Source: JAKVCB01 sp963578605 (lineage in GTDB: Bacteria > Planctomycetota > Planctomycetia > Pirellulales > Lacipirellulaceae). From it: DNA of 64,000 nt. The first letter of the stretch is position 1. Each line of letters opens with the position of its first letter. The notes under the pieces are model-generated. The model was not told where the DNA came from and ran no database searches. It saw nothing but the letters and a program-made list of their open reading frames with translations. Shown here piece after piece: positions 37,021 to 45,695 of the stretch. The translations under genes and the position numbers were made by a program. The DNA lies in contig CAUZEA010000002.1 in the NCBI GenBank assembly GCA_963578605.1, forward strand, positions 62,001 to 126,000, given 5' to 3'.

Positions 37021-37068
37021 TAAAAGTAAGCTGTGCAGACCGTATAAAAGCAGGCTGTGCAGACCGTA
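37021..37068. repeat. 24-bp tandem duplication
   Basis: Two 24-bp units head-to-tail that differ at two positions; each ends in the shared 14-mer ctgtgcagaccgta. It lies in the divergent gap between the secreted protein gene and proC, about 55-100 bp upstream of proC. Confidence 0.85.
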
Positions 37069-37123
37069 ACGGCAAGACCATCATCGCCAAGGCACAAGTC
37101 ATGTAGGGTGGAGCGCGAGCGGA

Positions 37124-37960
37124 ATGCTGACAACGCAAGTTGGTTTCATTGGCGCCGGTCGAATGGCGACTGCTTTGGGGCGGGGTCTGGTGAAAGCCGA
37201 ATTAGTCTCCAGCAGCGCGATTGTGGCATGTGATCCAAGCCCTGCAGCCGCCGAGCGGTTCGAATCGGCCATCCCTGGGGCGACGGTTCTGGAAAACAAC
37301 TGTCAACTGGCGGCTGAAGTGGGCGTGGTTGTTCTGGCGGTGAAACCTCAACATATGGATCTGGTCTTGGCTGAACTGGCCGACGGCGCTGAACGGGCCA
37401 ACGGCGGAATGGGAGACCCCTTGGTTGTCTCGATCGCAGCGGGCGTGCCTCTGGCCCGGTTGGCGGCGGGCCTGCCCGACGGGACACGGCTCGTGCGGGT
37501 CATGCCGAACACGCCCTGCCTGATTGGCCGCGGGGCGAGTGCTTACAGCCTGGGTGCAACCGCCACAGCCGCCGATGGTAAAACGGTTCACCAGATGCTA
37601 ACAGCCGTGGGCACTGCCCGTGAGGTTCCGGAAAAATTTCTGGACGCGGTCACGGGACTTTCAGGATCCGGGCCCGCATTCGTTTATACTGTGATCGAGT
37701 CACTGAGCGATGGTGGGGTCTTGATGGGACTCCCGCGCGATTTGGCTTTAGCCTTGGCGACGCAAACGGTCGCGGGTGCCGCAGACATGGTCCTCACAAC
37801 CGGTGAACACCCAGCCCAGTTGCGGGAAGAAGTCACCAGTCCCGGAGGGACGACGGTTGCTGGCCTCGAAGCGTTGGAAAAAGAGGGGATGCGTGCCGCG
37901 CTGTTGGCAGCGGTACGGGCCGCCACATGCCGGTCCCAAGAGTTGGGTGGCCAGAATTAA
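37124..37960 (+). CDS. proC: Pyrroline-5-carboxylate reductase
   Basis: Last step of proline synthesis, reducing P5C with NAD(P)H. The 278-residue protein has the N-terminal Rossmann motif VGFIGAGRMATAL (about 6-18), the central RVMPNTPCLIGRGAS block and the C-terminal P5CR signature around GGVLMGLPRDLALALATQT plus SPGGTTVAGL. Standard length. It is followed 16 bp later by the small acidic gene on the same strand, so an operon is likely. Confidence 0.94.
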   Translation: MLTTQVGFIGAGRMATALGRGLVKAELVSSSAIVACDPSPAAAERFESAIPGATVLENNCQLAAEVGVVVLAVKPQHMDLVLAELADGAERANGGMGDPLVVSIAAGVPLARLAAGLPDGTRLVRVMPNTPCLIGRGASAYSLGATATAADGKTVHQMLTAVGTAREVPEKFLDAVTGLSGSGPAFVYTVIESLSDGGVLMGLPRDLALALATQTVAGAADMVLTTGEHPAQLREEVTSPGGTTVAGLEALEKEGMRAALLAAVRAATCRSQELGGQN

Positions 37961-37976
37961 CCAAGGGGAGGGATCC

Positions 37977-38246
37977 ATGTCGATCTTTTGTGTTATTGAC
38001 GACAAACACGTTCCTGTTTTTCGCATCATGTGGATTGCTGTCACACCACATTTTTGCGGGGAGGAAGATTGTGTTCGCGAAGGCTACTACGAAGTTCGCC
38101 TGGAACAAGGCGAGTCGGTGTGGGCCAATGCAAAAGAAAGAAACCATGTGCTAGAACAAATCGAGTCGTGGCAAGGAATCGATCCTGCCGGAGAAGAAGA
38201 AGAAGAAGAAGAGGAAGAGAAAGAGGAAGAAGAAGGAGAATGGTAA
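37977..38246 (+). CDS. Small protein with poly-glutamate tail
   Basis: An 89-residue protein. Residues 1-65 have no recognised domain but contain two cysteines (C5 and C27) and a C-x4-C-like pair (CGEEDC). The last 25 residues are almost all glutamate with one lysine and glycine, encoded by a GAA/GAG microsatellite. The start has a good GGGGAGGG Shine-Dalgarno and a position between proC and the next gene (12 bp before it). Likely part of the proC operon; function unknown. Confidence 0.6.
   Translation: MSIFCVIDDKHVPVFRIMWIAVTPHFCGEEDCVREGYYEVRLEQGESVWANAKERNHVLEQIESWQGIDPAGEEEEEEEEEKEEEEGEW
38191..38238. repeat. GAA/GAG microsatellite coding for poly-Glu
   Basis: Runs of (gaa)n and (gag)n encode the acidic tail of the small protein. 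The number of units could vary between strains without breaking the frame. Confidence 0.75.
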
Positions 38247-38258
38247 GGAGCCTCGAAA

Positions 38259-38774
38259 ATGAATTCTGACGATTGGAATGGTGACTCGCAATCGGTTGAA
38301 ATCGAATGGCGGGATACCTACTTCATTTTTTTTAGCCAGTCGGCGCGCCCCACGTTGACCCAGGTGGAAGCAACCATCTCGGATGCTGCGCATCGTGTAA
38401 CCACCCAAAACCTCATAGCAAACGACGACGGTATGTTCGAGTCGCTCCTGGTTCACGCACCCGAAGATAACGCGGCTCTGGAGATCAGTTACGAGATGAG
38501 TGAAGCGGTCATCGAACAGTGTGCAGAACTCGCCATACAGTTGCAAAAGGACGACACCGACCCAAAACAACTCGACACCCTCATGAAGGCCGATGCCCGA
38601 CTCGACATAATGCACTTTGAACGCGTGTCGAACGATCCCTTTGGTTCCGATGAAGACGAAGACTTCACCAATGATTTGCTCGATCCGACAAGTTTACTTG
38701 TCATCATCGAGGCACTTGCCAACTTGACCGGAGGCGTGCCCATTGATCCCGGTTCCGGGGTGATCATGGGCTGA
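38259..38774 (+). CDS. Hypothetical acidic protein
   Basis: A 171-residue acidic soluble protein with no recognised domain. It begins 12 bp after the preceding stop, suggesting co-translation. The sequence has alternating strands and helices (residues 20-110) and a C-terminal DEDEDFTND run, then a hydrophobic SLLVIIEALANLTGG segment. Its match in context is a conserved short operon, but no family was recognised. The ATG start is preceded by AAGGAG. Confidence 0.55.
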   Translation: MNSDDWNGDSQSVEIEWRDTYFIFFSQSARPTLTQVEATISDAAHRVTTQNLIANDDGMFESLLVHAPEDNAALEISYEMSEAVIEQCAELAIQLQKDDTDPKQLDTLMKADARLDIMHFERVSNDPFGSDEDEDFTNDLLDPTSLLVIIEALANLTGGVPIDPGSGVIMG

Positions 38775-38877
38775 GAAGACATCCACGGTAGCCGTTTTCG
38801 CAAGAGATCTCACGATCCTGTATTCGCTGGCTGCGACCCTCACTCTCGATTTCACCTCACGCAATTCAAAATTTCCC

Positions 38878-39441
38878 ATGATTGCCAAAGACATCAAACC
38901 GGGTGGTGTTGTCAACCACGGCGGTGCTCCACACATCATCGAAAGCGTCGCCGTCCAGACTCCATCTGCGCGTGGCGGCGCCACGCTCTACAAGTTTCGA
39001 AGCCGCAATCTGGTAACACGCCAAAAGGCAGATATCACTCTCAAAGGGACTGAAAGCCTCGAATATGCCGATTTTCAACGCCGCGAAGTTACGTTCATGT
39101 ACGCCGATGGCGACACAATTCACTTTCTCGACTCGGGCGATTACAACCAATATTCCATTGCCCGCGACGATGTTGCCAACGAAATGCAATACGTAACCGA
39201 AGATCTGCAGGGAATCGTCACGCTGATCTACAACAACGAGTGCGTCGGTATCCAGGTCCCTCCCTCGGTAGTACTCAAAATCACCCAATGTGACCCGGCC
39301 GTGAAGGGGAACTCGGCAACCAGCCGGAACAAACCGGCTACTTTGGAAACCGGTCTGACCGTCCAGGTACCCGAGTACCTGAAAGAGGGCGAAGTCATTA
39401 AAGTCGACACCCGTTCGGGTGAATATCTTTCCCGGGCCTGA
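38878..39441 (+). CDS. efpL: Elongation factor P-like protein (EfpL, formerly YeiP)
   Basis: A 187-residue EF-P paralogue that helps ribosomes through difficult peptide bonds. Domain I has the loop QTPSARGGATLYK, with arginine R32 at the tip where canonical EF-P has lysine or a modified arginine; the PSARG-x-ATLYK form is that of E. coli EfpL. The C-terminal part has the EfpL-type NKPATLETGL and VPEYLKEGE blocks. So it is EfpL rather than EF-P. No modifying enzyme (EarP, EpmA) is near. A bidirectional terminator follows. EttA, another ribosome factor, is encoded just beyond. Confidence 0.9.
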   Translation: MIAKDIKPGGVVNHGGAPHIIESVAVQTPSARGGATLYKFRSRNLVTRQKADITLKGTESLEYADFQRREVTFMYADGDTIHFLDSGDYNQYSIARDDVANEMQYVTEDLQGIVTLIYNNECVGIQVPPSVVLKITQCDPAVKGNSATSRNKPATLETGLTVQVPEYLKEGEVIKVDTRSGEYLSRA

Positions 39442-39499
39442 AAAATAGGGCTACGTGAGCTTGAACCGGACGACTTTGAGTGGGCTCAAGCTATTTTTT
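39441..39499. terminator. Bidirectional terminator between efpL and the H1-like gene
   Basis: A perfect 7-bp inverted repeat (AGCTTGA at 39458-39464 with TCAAGCT at 39486-39492) is followed by ATTTTTT on the plus strand. On the minus strand it is followed by a run derived from the aaaaata at 39441. The convergent stops (efpL, H1-like) share it; the right arm overlaps the H1-like stop codon. Confidence 0.65.
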
Positions 39500-39730
39500 G
39501 CGTGTCGACTTTTTGGCCTTTGCCTTTTTGGGAGCCGCTTTTTTCTTTTTTGTCGACTTTCTGGCAGTGGCTTTCTTTTTCGTTAATTTCTTGCCAGCCG
39601 ATTTCTTGGTAGCCACTTTCTTTTTCGTTGACTTCTTGGCGGTGGCCTTCTTTTTCTTGTTCTTGGCTCCAAAAACCGCACTCCAGTTTTCAGAGAATTG
39701 CTGACTTGCTCCGGTACGTAAAATAGTCAT
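39491..39730 (-). CDS. Lysine-rich histone H1-like DNA-binding protein
   Basis: A 79-residue protein. The first 22 residues are unremarkable; the rest is almost only lysine, alanine, threonine and arginine in KKxTxKK-like blocks, as in bacterial Hc1/AlgP-type histone-like proteins. It probably binds DNA through charge. Low complexity means the family assignment rests on composition. It is downstream of ettA by 70 bp on the same strand and ends in the shared terminator. Confidence 0.75.
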   Translation of the reverse strand: MTILRTGASQQFSENWSAVFGAKNKKKKATAKKSTKKKVATKKSAGKKLTKKKATARKSTKKKKAAPKKAKAKKSTRKK

Positions 39731-39799
39731 GTTTGTAAGTCTCCTGTAAGAATCTCCCTGATACCAACGGCTCTTCGCAGTTCAAGGGTATCGGGGTAA

Positions 39800-41479
39800 T
39801 CACGTCTTCTGTAATTTTTTATAACGAAAATGGCGCGGGATGTCAGCATCTTCGCCCAAACGGTCACGTCGCTCACGGTCGTAGGTCTCAAAATTACCCT
39901 CGCACCAATGGACATAGCCATCGCCTTCAAACGCCAGGATGTGGGTCGCCAGGCGATCCAGAAACCAGCGGTCATGGCTGACAACAACAGCACAGCCAAC
40001 AAAATTGGCAATCGCTTCCTCCAACGCTCGCAAGGTATCGACATCAAGATCATTGGTCGGTTCGTCTAATAACAACACATTGCTACCTCGACGGAGCAAT
40101 TTCGCCAGGTGGACACGGTTCCGCTCGCCGCCGGAGAGCACACCCACCTTTTTTTGCTGATCAGACCCGCGGAAATTGAATCGGGAGACATAAGCCCGTG
40201 CGTTTACCTTCCGCCCGGCCATATCCAAGGTCTCATGTCCTCCCGAGATTTCTTCATACACCGTGTTGTCGGCCTCTAGGTCATCGCGGCTTTGGTCAAC
40301 ATAGCCGAGTTCAACGGTCGGCCCTACACGAAGTTCCCCCCGATCGGGGGTCTCCTGCCCCATCAACATCCTCAGCAGGGTCGTTTTTCCCGCCCCGTTG
40401 GGACCTACCATACCCACAATTCCCCCGGGAGGAAGACGGAAATTGACCTTTTCAAAGAGCACACGATCCCCATACCACTTGGCCAACTGATCTGCCTCAA
40501 CGACTACTTCTCCCAGCCGCGGTCCAGGTGGAATCTGAATTTCAAGCTCATCCGGGCGGTCCTGGAACTGTTCGCCAGCCATCGATTCGTATGCCTTCAG
40601 CCGGGCTTTGCTCTTCGCCTGCCTGGCGCGAGGTGCCATACGAACCCAGTCCAACTCGCGCTGGAGCGTCCGCTGCCGCGCCGTGGCTTGTTTTTCCTCA
40701 ACTTCTAACTGCTTCCGCTTTTGTTCCAACCAGGACGTGTAATTGCCTTCCCAGGGAATACCCTGCCCTCGATCGAGTTCTAATATCCAGCCAGCAACAT
40801 TGTCCAGGAAATAGCGATCATGGGTCACCGCAACGACCGTCCCGGAATACTCCGCCAGGTGCCGCTCCAACCAGGCCACACTTTCTGCATCCAGGTGATT
40901 GGTGGGCTCATCGAGGAGCAAAAGATCTGGCTTTTCCAGCAAAATGCGGCAGAGGGCCACCCGCCGCCGCTCACCGCCGGAAAGCCGGTCAACCTCGGCG
41001 TCACCCGGTGGGAGGTTCATGGCGGTCATGGCAACCTCCACATGACGATCAATCTCCCAGGCGTCCGCGGCATCGATTTGATCCTGCAGCGCGGCCTGCC
41101 TGGCCATCAACTTTTCCATGGCCTCCGGATTGTCGGCAACCTCGGCGTACTTCTCCCCTAACTGCTCAAATTCAGCCACCAATTTGCGGGTCGATGCAAC
41201 CGCCTCCTCGACGTTTCCCAAAACATCCTTCTCGGGATTGAGCCACGGTTCCTGCTCCAGCAAGCCAACGGTAAAGCCGTCGGTGAGTCGGGCTTCACCG
41301 TCAAAGTCGGTGTCGAGACCCGCCATGATCCGCAGCAGCGAACTCTTCCCCGAACCATTGCGACCCAGGACGCCAATTTTGGCACCCGGGTAAAAGGCAA
41401 GCCAAATCCCCTTGAGTACCTCGCGCTGGCCGATTTTCCTGGTCAGGTTCGCAATTTGATAGATGTATTTCTTGGACAT
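39800..41479 (-). CDS. ettA: Energy-dependent translational throttle protein EttA (ABC-F)
   Basis: An ABC-F ATPase that binds the ribosomal E-site and gates the first steps of elongation according to the ATP/ADP ratio. The 559-residue protein has two nucleotide-binding domains (Walker A GRNGSGKSS near 39-47 and GPNGAGKTT near 360), signatures LSGGERRRVALC and LSGGERNRVHLA, and the P-site-interacting linker between them with its many arginine and lysine residues. Length and the opening YIYQIANLTRKIG match EttA rather than Uup. It lies 89 bp downstream of guaA on the same strand and about 360 bp from efpL. Confidence 0.93.
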   Translation of the reverse strand: MSKKYIYQIANLTRKIGQREVLKGIWLAFYPGAKIGVLGRNGSGKSSLLRIMAGLDTDFDGEARLTDGFTVGLLEQEPWLNPEKDVLGNVEEAVASTRKLVAEFEQLGEKYAEVADNPEAMEKLMARQAALQDQIDAADAWEIDRHVEVAMTAMNLPPGDAEVDRLSGGERRRVALCRILLEKPDLLLLDEPTNHLDAESVAWLERHLAEYSGTVVAVTHDRYFLDNVAGWILELDRGQGIPWEGNYTSWLEQKRKQLEVEEKQATARQRTLQRELDWVRMAPRARQAKSKARLKAYESMAGEQFQDRPDELEIQIPPGPRLGEVVVEADQLAKWYGDRVLFEKVNFRLPPGGIVGMVGPNGAGKTTLLRMLMGQETPDRGELRVGPTVELGYVDQSRDDLEADNTVYEEISGGHETLDMAGRKVNARAYVSRFNFRGSDQQKKVGVLSGGERNRVHLAKLLRRGSNVLLLDEPTNDLDVDTLRALEEAIANFVGCAVVVSHDRWFLDRLATHILAFEGDGYVHWCEGNFETYDRERRDRLGEDADIPRHFRYKKLQKT

Positions 41480-41567
41480 TTTCCCACGTGTCAGGCAGTG
41501 AAATTATCAACCCTGCAAATCTTGTCGCGTTTTCCTTGTGTGCACAGCGGCTGACCTCCAAGCGGGA

Positions 41568-43136
41568 TCACTCCCATTCGATCGTGGCTGGTGGCTTGCT
41601 GCTGATATCGTAGACCACACGGTTGACCCCAGCTACTTCGTTAATAATACGGGTCGAGAGCCGGGCCAGGAGGTCGTACGGCAAGTGGCTCCAATCGGCG
41701 GTCATGAAATCATCGGTATTGACCGACCGCACAGCGATCGTGTCTTGATAAGTCCGCGAATCACCCATCACACCCACACTCTGTACAGGCAGCAGTACGG
41801 CAAACGCCTGCGATGTTTGCCGGTAAAGGCCAGCTTCCTTGATCTCGCTCACAACGATCCAATCTGCTTGCCGAAGCGTATCGAGCCGTTCCTTGGCGAC
41901 CTCCCCTAAACAACGAACTGCCAGGCCTGGCCCGGGAAATGGATGTCGCCACACGACTTCTTCAGGTAACCCCAACTGCTGACCTAATCGACGCACTTCG
42001 TCCTTGAAGAGATCTCGCAACGGTTCAATGAGTTCGAAGCCAAGTTCTTCAGGCAAGCCGCCAACGTTATGGTGCAGTTTGATGGTATCGGCAGGACCAT
42101 CGGCCGCGGCACCGCTTTCAATCACGTCAGGATAAAGCGTACCTTGGGCAAGAAATGTCGCCCCCTCGATCTTCTCCGCTTCCGCAGCAAAACAGGCGAT
42201 GAACTCATGGCCAATCCGCCGGCGTTTCTCCTGAGGTTCGACGATTCCCGCCAGGGTCGACAGAAACCGGTCTTCTGCCTGTACAACATGCAGGTCGGTA
42301 TGAAAGTGCCCGCTGAATTCCTCAATGACCGCTTCTGCCTCGCCTTTGCGCAACAGGCCGTTATCGACCAGAATGCAGGAAAGCTGCGGGCCAATTGCCT
42401 TGGCCAGGAGCGCTGCCACAACCGAGGAATCAACACCGCCCGACAATCCGCAAATCACGCGTTGGTCACCAACTTGATTGCGGACACGGTCGATCATCTC
42501 GGTCACAAAATCACCCAAATGCCAGGTACCGGTACACCCACAAATCGTGTGTAAAAAGTTAGCCAGGATCGTCCCGCCCTCGGGGGTATGTGTTACTTCG
42601 GGATGGAATTGCAGGCCGTAGATGGGAAGCGTGCGATGCTTGACTGCCGCAAACGGGCAGGTCTCGGTCGTCGCAAGGGCAAGAAAATCCGCAGAAACGC
42701 TGGCCACCTGATCGCCGTGACTCATCCAGACGGGGGTTGGCGACGATACATTCGCAAAAAGATCACCCGCCTGCAAAATGGTGCAATGTGCCCGTCCATA
42801 TTCGCGCGAGGGCGTATTTCTGACATCGCCACCTGACGCCTGACAGGCAAGCTGCATGCCATAGCAAATGCCCAAGACGGGGATACCCGTGCGGAAAATC
42901 TCCGGATCGCACTGGGGTGCACCCGCTTCGTAGACACTCGAGGGCCCTCCGGAAAGGATAATCCCCCGCGGGGCCAATTCTCGAATGCGCGCTGCCGTGA
43001 TGTCATGGCGAACGATTTCGCAGAAAACCTGCTGCTCGCGCACACGACGGGTGATCAATTGCGCATACTGCGAACCAAAATCAAGTACAAGTACTCGCTC
43101 GGCAGTAACCTGTGAAGGAACCATCAGAACAGCCAT
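41568..43136 (-). CDS. guaA: GMP synthase (glutamine-hydrolysing)
   Basis: Converts XMP to GMP with glutamine and ATP. The 522-residue protein has a class I glutamine amidotransferase domain (GICYGMQLACQ with the catalytic cysteine, and HPEVTHT with the histidine and glutamate), an ATP-PPase domain with the P-loop GLSGGVDSS near 230, and the C-terminal dimerisation domain. The ATG at 43136 is chosen over the upstream frame start (43199), with 43124 as an alternative. It is divergent from surE. Confidence 0.95.
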   Translation of the reverse strand: MAVLMVPSQVTAERVLVLDFGSQYAQLITRRVREQQVFCEIVRHDITAARIRELAPRGIILSGGPSSVYEAGAPQCDPEIFRTGIPVLGICYGMQLACQASGGDVRNTPSREYGRAHCTILQAGDLFANVSSPTPVWMSHGDQVASVSADFLALATTETCPFAAVKHRTLPIYGLQFHPEVTHTPEGGTILANFLHTICGCTGTWHLGDFVTEMIDRVRNQVGDQRVICGLSGGVDSSVVAALLAKAIGPQLSCILVDNGLLRKGEAEAVIEEFSGHFHTDLHVVQAEDRFLSTLAGIVEPQEKRRRIGHEFIACFAAEAEKIEGATFLAQGTLYPDVIESGAAADGPADTIKLHHNVGGLPEELGFELIEPLRDLFKDEVRRLGQQLGLPEEVVWRHPFPGPGLAVRCLGEVAKERLDTLRQADWIVVSEIKEAGLYRQTSQAFAVLLPVQSVGVMGDSRTYQDTIAVRSVNTDDFMTADWSHLPYDLLARLSTRIINEVAGVNRVVYDISSKPPATIEWE

Positions 43137-43662
43137 CTTTTGCGTGTGATCACTCGTTACCAAACGTAAACAGCGGATTATAGAATTCGCGCCCGGCACT
43201 AACTAGTGGCCCCTGAGAAGATTGCACTCGACCGATAGCACGAAGGGGGCGGATACCAAGGTCTCAACGCACCCACCAGCAGTCTAAAAGCGCTCGGCAG
43301 TTCCCCCTTGGGTGGGGTCAAGCCGGTTGCGTGACAGCCAATGAGGCCATTTTCCTGTTCGATCGGAGTTGTCACTCGCACCAATCTCCTGCCACCAGCA
43401 GCGCCGCTTTCTCCCGATGGCGGGTCGCCAAAACAGAACCGTGTGGCAACCAGACAACATGTAACTTGAACGAATGGGTCCGCAGGTGCCGGGAAAGATC
43501 AGCCAGCGGAGGTCTCCCCTGACCGGCACCCACGCCCGTAAATCATGTGAGAATAACAGTTTACATTGGGACTCGTTGATCCCGTTGGAGTTCCCACCTA
43601 TAGTGGGAATTTCCGTGGGTACGCAGCTCCCAGTTTGCTTGATCCGAAAGATTTCCGACCAC
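43137..43662. other. Divergent intergenic region between guaA and surE
   Basis: About 525 bp. A reading frame extends over it in phase with surE but is not supported as coding. No guanine riboswitch aptamer could be recognised by eye, and no clear promoter was found. Confidence 0.5.
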
Positions 43663-44418
43663 GTGCAAATCCTGTTGACCAACGATGATGGTATTTTTGC
43701 CCCTGGCCTGATCGCCCTTAAGCAGGCACTTGCGCCGCTGGGCGACGTTTGCGTGGTGGCACCGGCCACCGAACAAAGTGGCGTTGGCCACTCAATCACC
43801 TACTTGAGCCCCCTGACCGCTAAAGAGGTTTTTGACGGTACCGAGCGACGTGGCTGGGCTGTTGAGGGCAGTCCCGCCGACTGTGTAAAACTGGCACTCG
43901 GCGAATTCTGCCCGCAAACTCCCGATTTGATTGTCAGTGGTATCAATGGAGGATTGAATCTCGGCATCAATGTGCTCTATTCGGGGACCATTGCCGCGGC
44001 AACCGAAGGGGCACTCAACCATATCACCAGCGTGGCGATCTCGCTGGAATACGACGATCACCCGAATTTCCCGCGGGCTGCAGAAATTGCCGTGAGCTTG
44101 ATTGGGCAAATCCTCGCACAACCGAATGCCAATAAACACCAACTCTATTCGATCAACATCCCCACCTCGGCAACCCGGCAACCAGCCGAAGTTCGCGTGG
44201 TCCCAATGGCCGTTCAGGGCTGGACCTCCGAGTTCGATAAGCGCAGTGACCCCAAAGGTCGTCAATACTTTTGGGCATCGGGAACACCGCCCAGCGGTAC
44301 CGAAACGACCGATGTCCAGCAATTGGCCAAAGGCTACATCACGCTCACACCGCTAACGGTGGACCGCACCAATCACACGATGCTCGATACCATGCACAAC
44401 TGGAAACTCCTGCCGTGA
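43663..44418 (+). CDS. surE: 5'/3'-nucleotidase SurE
   Basis: Dephosphorylates nucleoside monophosphates in stationary phase and stress. The 251-residue protein starts with the metal-binding TNDDGIFAPG (D8-D9 region), followed by APATEQSGVGHSIT and the SGINGGLNLG block that completes the active site. The start is the GTG in VQILLTNDDG; the longer frame from 43474 would add 63 residues not found in the family. It is followed 14 bp later by the lipoprotein gene. Confidence 0.92.
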   Translation: MQILLTNDDGIFAPGLIALKQALAPLGDVCVVAPATEQSGVGHSITYLSPLTAKEVFDGTERRGWAVEGSPADCVKLALGEFCPQTPDLIVSGINGGLNLGINVLYSGTIAAATEGALNHITSVAISLEYDDHPNFPRAAEIAVSLIGQILAQPNANKHQLYSINIPTSATRQPAEVRVVPMAVQGWTSEFDKRSDPKGRQYFWASGTPPSGTETTDVQQLAKGYITLTPLTVDRTNHTMLDTMHNWKLLP

Positions 44419-44432
44419 GGGGCCAAAACAGG

Positions 44433-44972
44433 ATGAATGGAAAAATGATGATCTCCATGGACCGAACCATAACCGGCTGCCTGGTTTTGTTGTTCGTGGT
44501 GTTGTTGGCCGGCTGCAGCAGCGAAAGTGAGAATCGTGGATCACAAAGTATGGATGACCTGGCTGCGCTATTGGACAACAACGCTGGCTCGGCGACTGCC
44601 CCCAGCGATACGTCGCCCACGGCAACCACACAGTTGGCAACACCCGCCGCTGCTGCAGAACCCCAGGTCGTGACGGCCAAGACTCCCAAGAAAGGTCGTA
44701 CTCTACACGACCAGGGATCCTACCTGAGCGCCGTGGGAAGTGCCCGCTTTCGGGCAGAGCACCAGATGATTTTGCACCAGGTCACGCACGCGCTCAACCT
44801 TTACTGGGGGGAACATGGCTATTATCCCAAATCGCACGAAGAATTCATGGTCAAGATCGTGGAACCGAATTTGATCGTTTTGCCAGAACTTGAAGAAGGC
44901 TACGAATACTGGTACGACGCGAGCGACCACCTATTGAAATTTCGCCCGGTCAGCGCGAAACAGGCTGAATAG
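44433..44972 (+). CDS. Small lipoprotein of unknown function
   Basis: A 179-residue protein with a lipoprotein signal: hydrophobic LVLLFVVLLAGC with the lipobox cysteine at C28. After a disordered Ala/Thr/Pro-rich linker (about 50-95) comes a folded region of about 80 residues, rich in tyrosine and ending EYWYDASDHLLKF. No family recognised. It is downstream of surE on the same strand, probably co-transcribed. An internal ATG at 44457 would shorten the n-region. Confidence 0.7.
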   Translation: MNGKMMISMDRTITGCLVLLFVVLLAGCSSESENRGSQSMDDLAALLDNNAGSATAPSDTSPTATTQLATPAAAAEPQVVTAKTPKKGRTLHDQGSYLSAVGSARFRAEHQMILHQVTHALNLYWGEHGYYPKSHEEFMVKIVEPNLIVLPELEEGYEYWYDASDHLLKFRPVSAKQAE

Positions 44973-45065
44973 CCACTTTTTTGCATCTCCTCACGACCCG
45001 CCGCCGTGGTCAACTGCGGTCACAGAATCTTGCGACACATCGCCACCCGCAAGCGTCGGGGTGAG

Positions 45066-45150
45066 TACGGGCAGGCAGGCAGGCAGTGTGCGAGGCTGGT
45101 CGATGAGTTGAGACTGTTAACTCCCTCATCGAACACTCCCTCATCGAACA
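45066..45150. repeat. Tetranucleotide run and 15-bp tandem duplication
   Basis: A GGCA tetranucleotide run (about four units near 45071-45086) lies close to an exact head-to-tail pair of the 15-mer ctccctcatcgaaca (45121-45135 and 45136-45150). They are in the gap between the lipoprotein gene and the convergent membrane protein gene. Confidence 0.85.
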
Positions 45151-45695
45151 CCCCCGTCCTTGAGACGCTTCACCCCCTCGCGCCACGATTTCACGGGTCG
45201 ATACGCGACAATCTTCCACTGGTCCCCTTCCAGCTGGAACGTGATGACCAGGTCGTCGAAGTAGCCTCCTTTCATGCCAGTCCGTCTATCGATGACCTCA
45301 ACAAAAGCGCGAAACTCAGCAGTTGCTTTGGTATTTCCGTCAAGCTTGATGACAGGCGTATCGGTCACGCCGGCGCGAATTACCTCCAGTCGCGGCATGA
45401 GCGTTTCGGCATCGCTGCGGACCTCAACCGCCGTGGCACTGATGGTCGAAAGGGTCGCTGGCAGGTCGTTGGCTTCGATCGCTGCGATGACTTCGCGCAA
45501 TGTTTGCCCGACAGCCTCGCGAGGGGTCACGAGGATCTGCTCCAACAGAGTGAATCCTCCTGGCAGCACCACCACCACCGCCATCGCCAGCAGCGACCAC
45601 CTTTGGCGGGTTTGCAAGTAAATAATCAGGACGGCCGTAAAGAGTACAGCGGCTGAGAGCCAGATCATCAGCGGATCTTCGGCAAACCATGTCAT
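45141..45695 (-). CDS. Membrane protein of unknown function
   Basis: A 184-residue protein with two N-terminal transmembrane helices (about 10-27 and 34-50) and an exposed soluble domain of about 130 residues resembling an NTF2-like fold (FRAFVEVIDRR, then FQLEGDQWKIVAYRP near the end). Overlaps the upstream gene in an ATGA, so it is coupled to it and, through that, to eno. Function unknown. Confidence 0.65.
   Translation of the reverse strand: MTWFAEDPLMIWLSAAVLFTAVLIIYLQTRQRWSLLAMAVVVVLPGGFTLLEQILVTPREAVGQTLREVIAAIEANDLPATLSTISATAVEVRSDAETLMPRLEVIRAGVTDTPVIKLDGNTKATAEFRAFVEVIDRRTGMKGGYFDDLVITFQLEGDQWKIVAYRPVKSWREGVKRLKDGGVR

Noticed and set aside
43137..43662. Guanine riboswitch upstream of guaA
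   Set aside because: The conserved aptamer loops could not be found by eye.
43284..43799. Long minus-strand frame across the guaA-surE gap
   Set aside because: It overlaps the start of surE antisense; cysteine/tryptophan/proline-rich composition is unlike a real protein.
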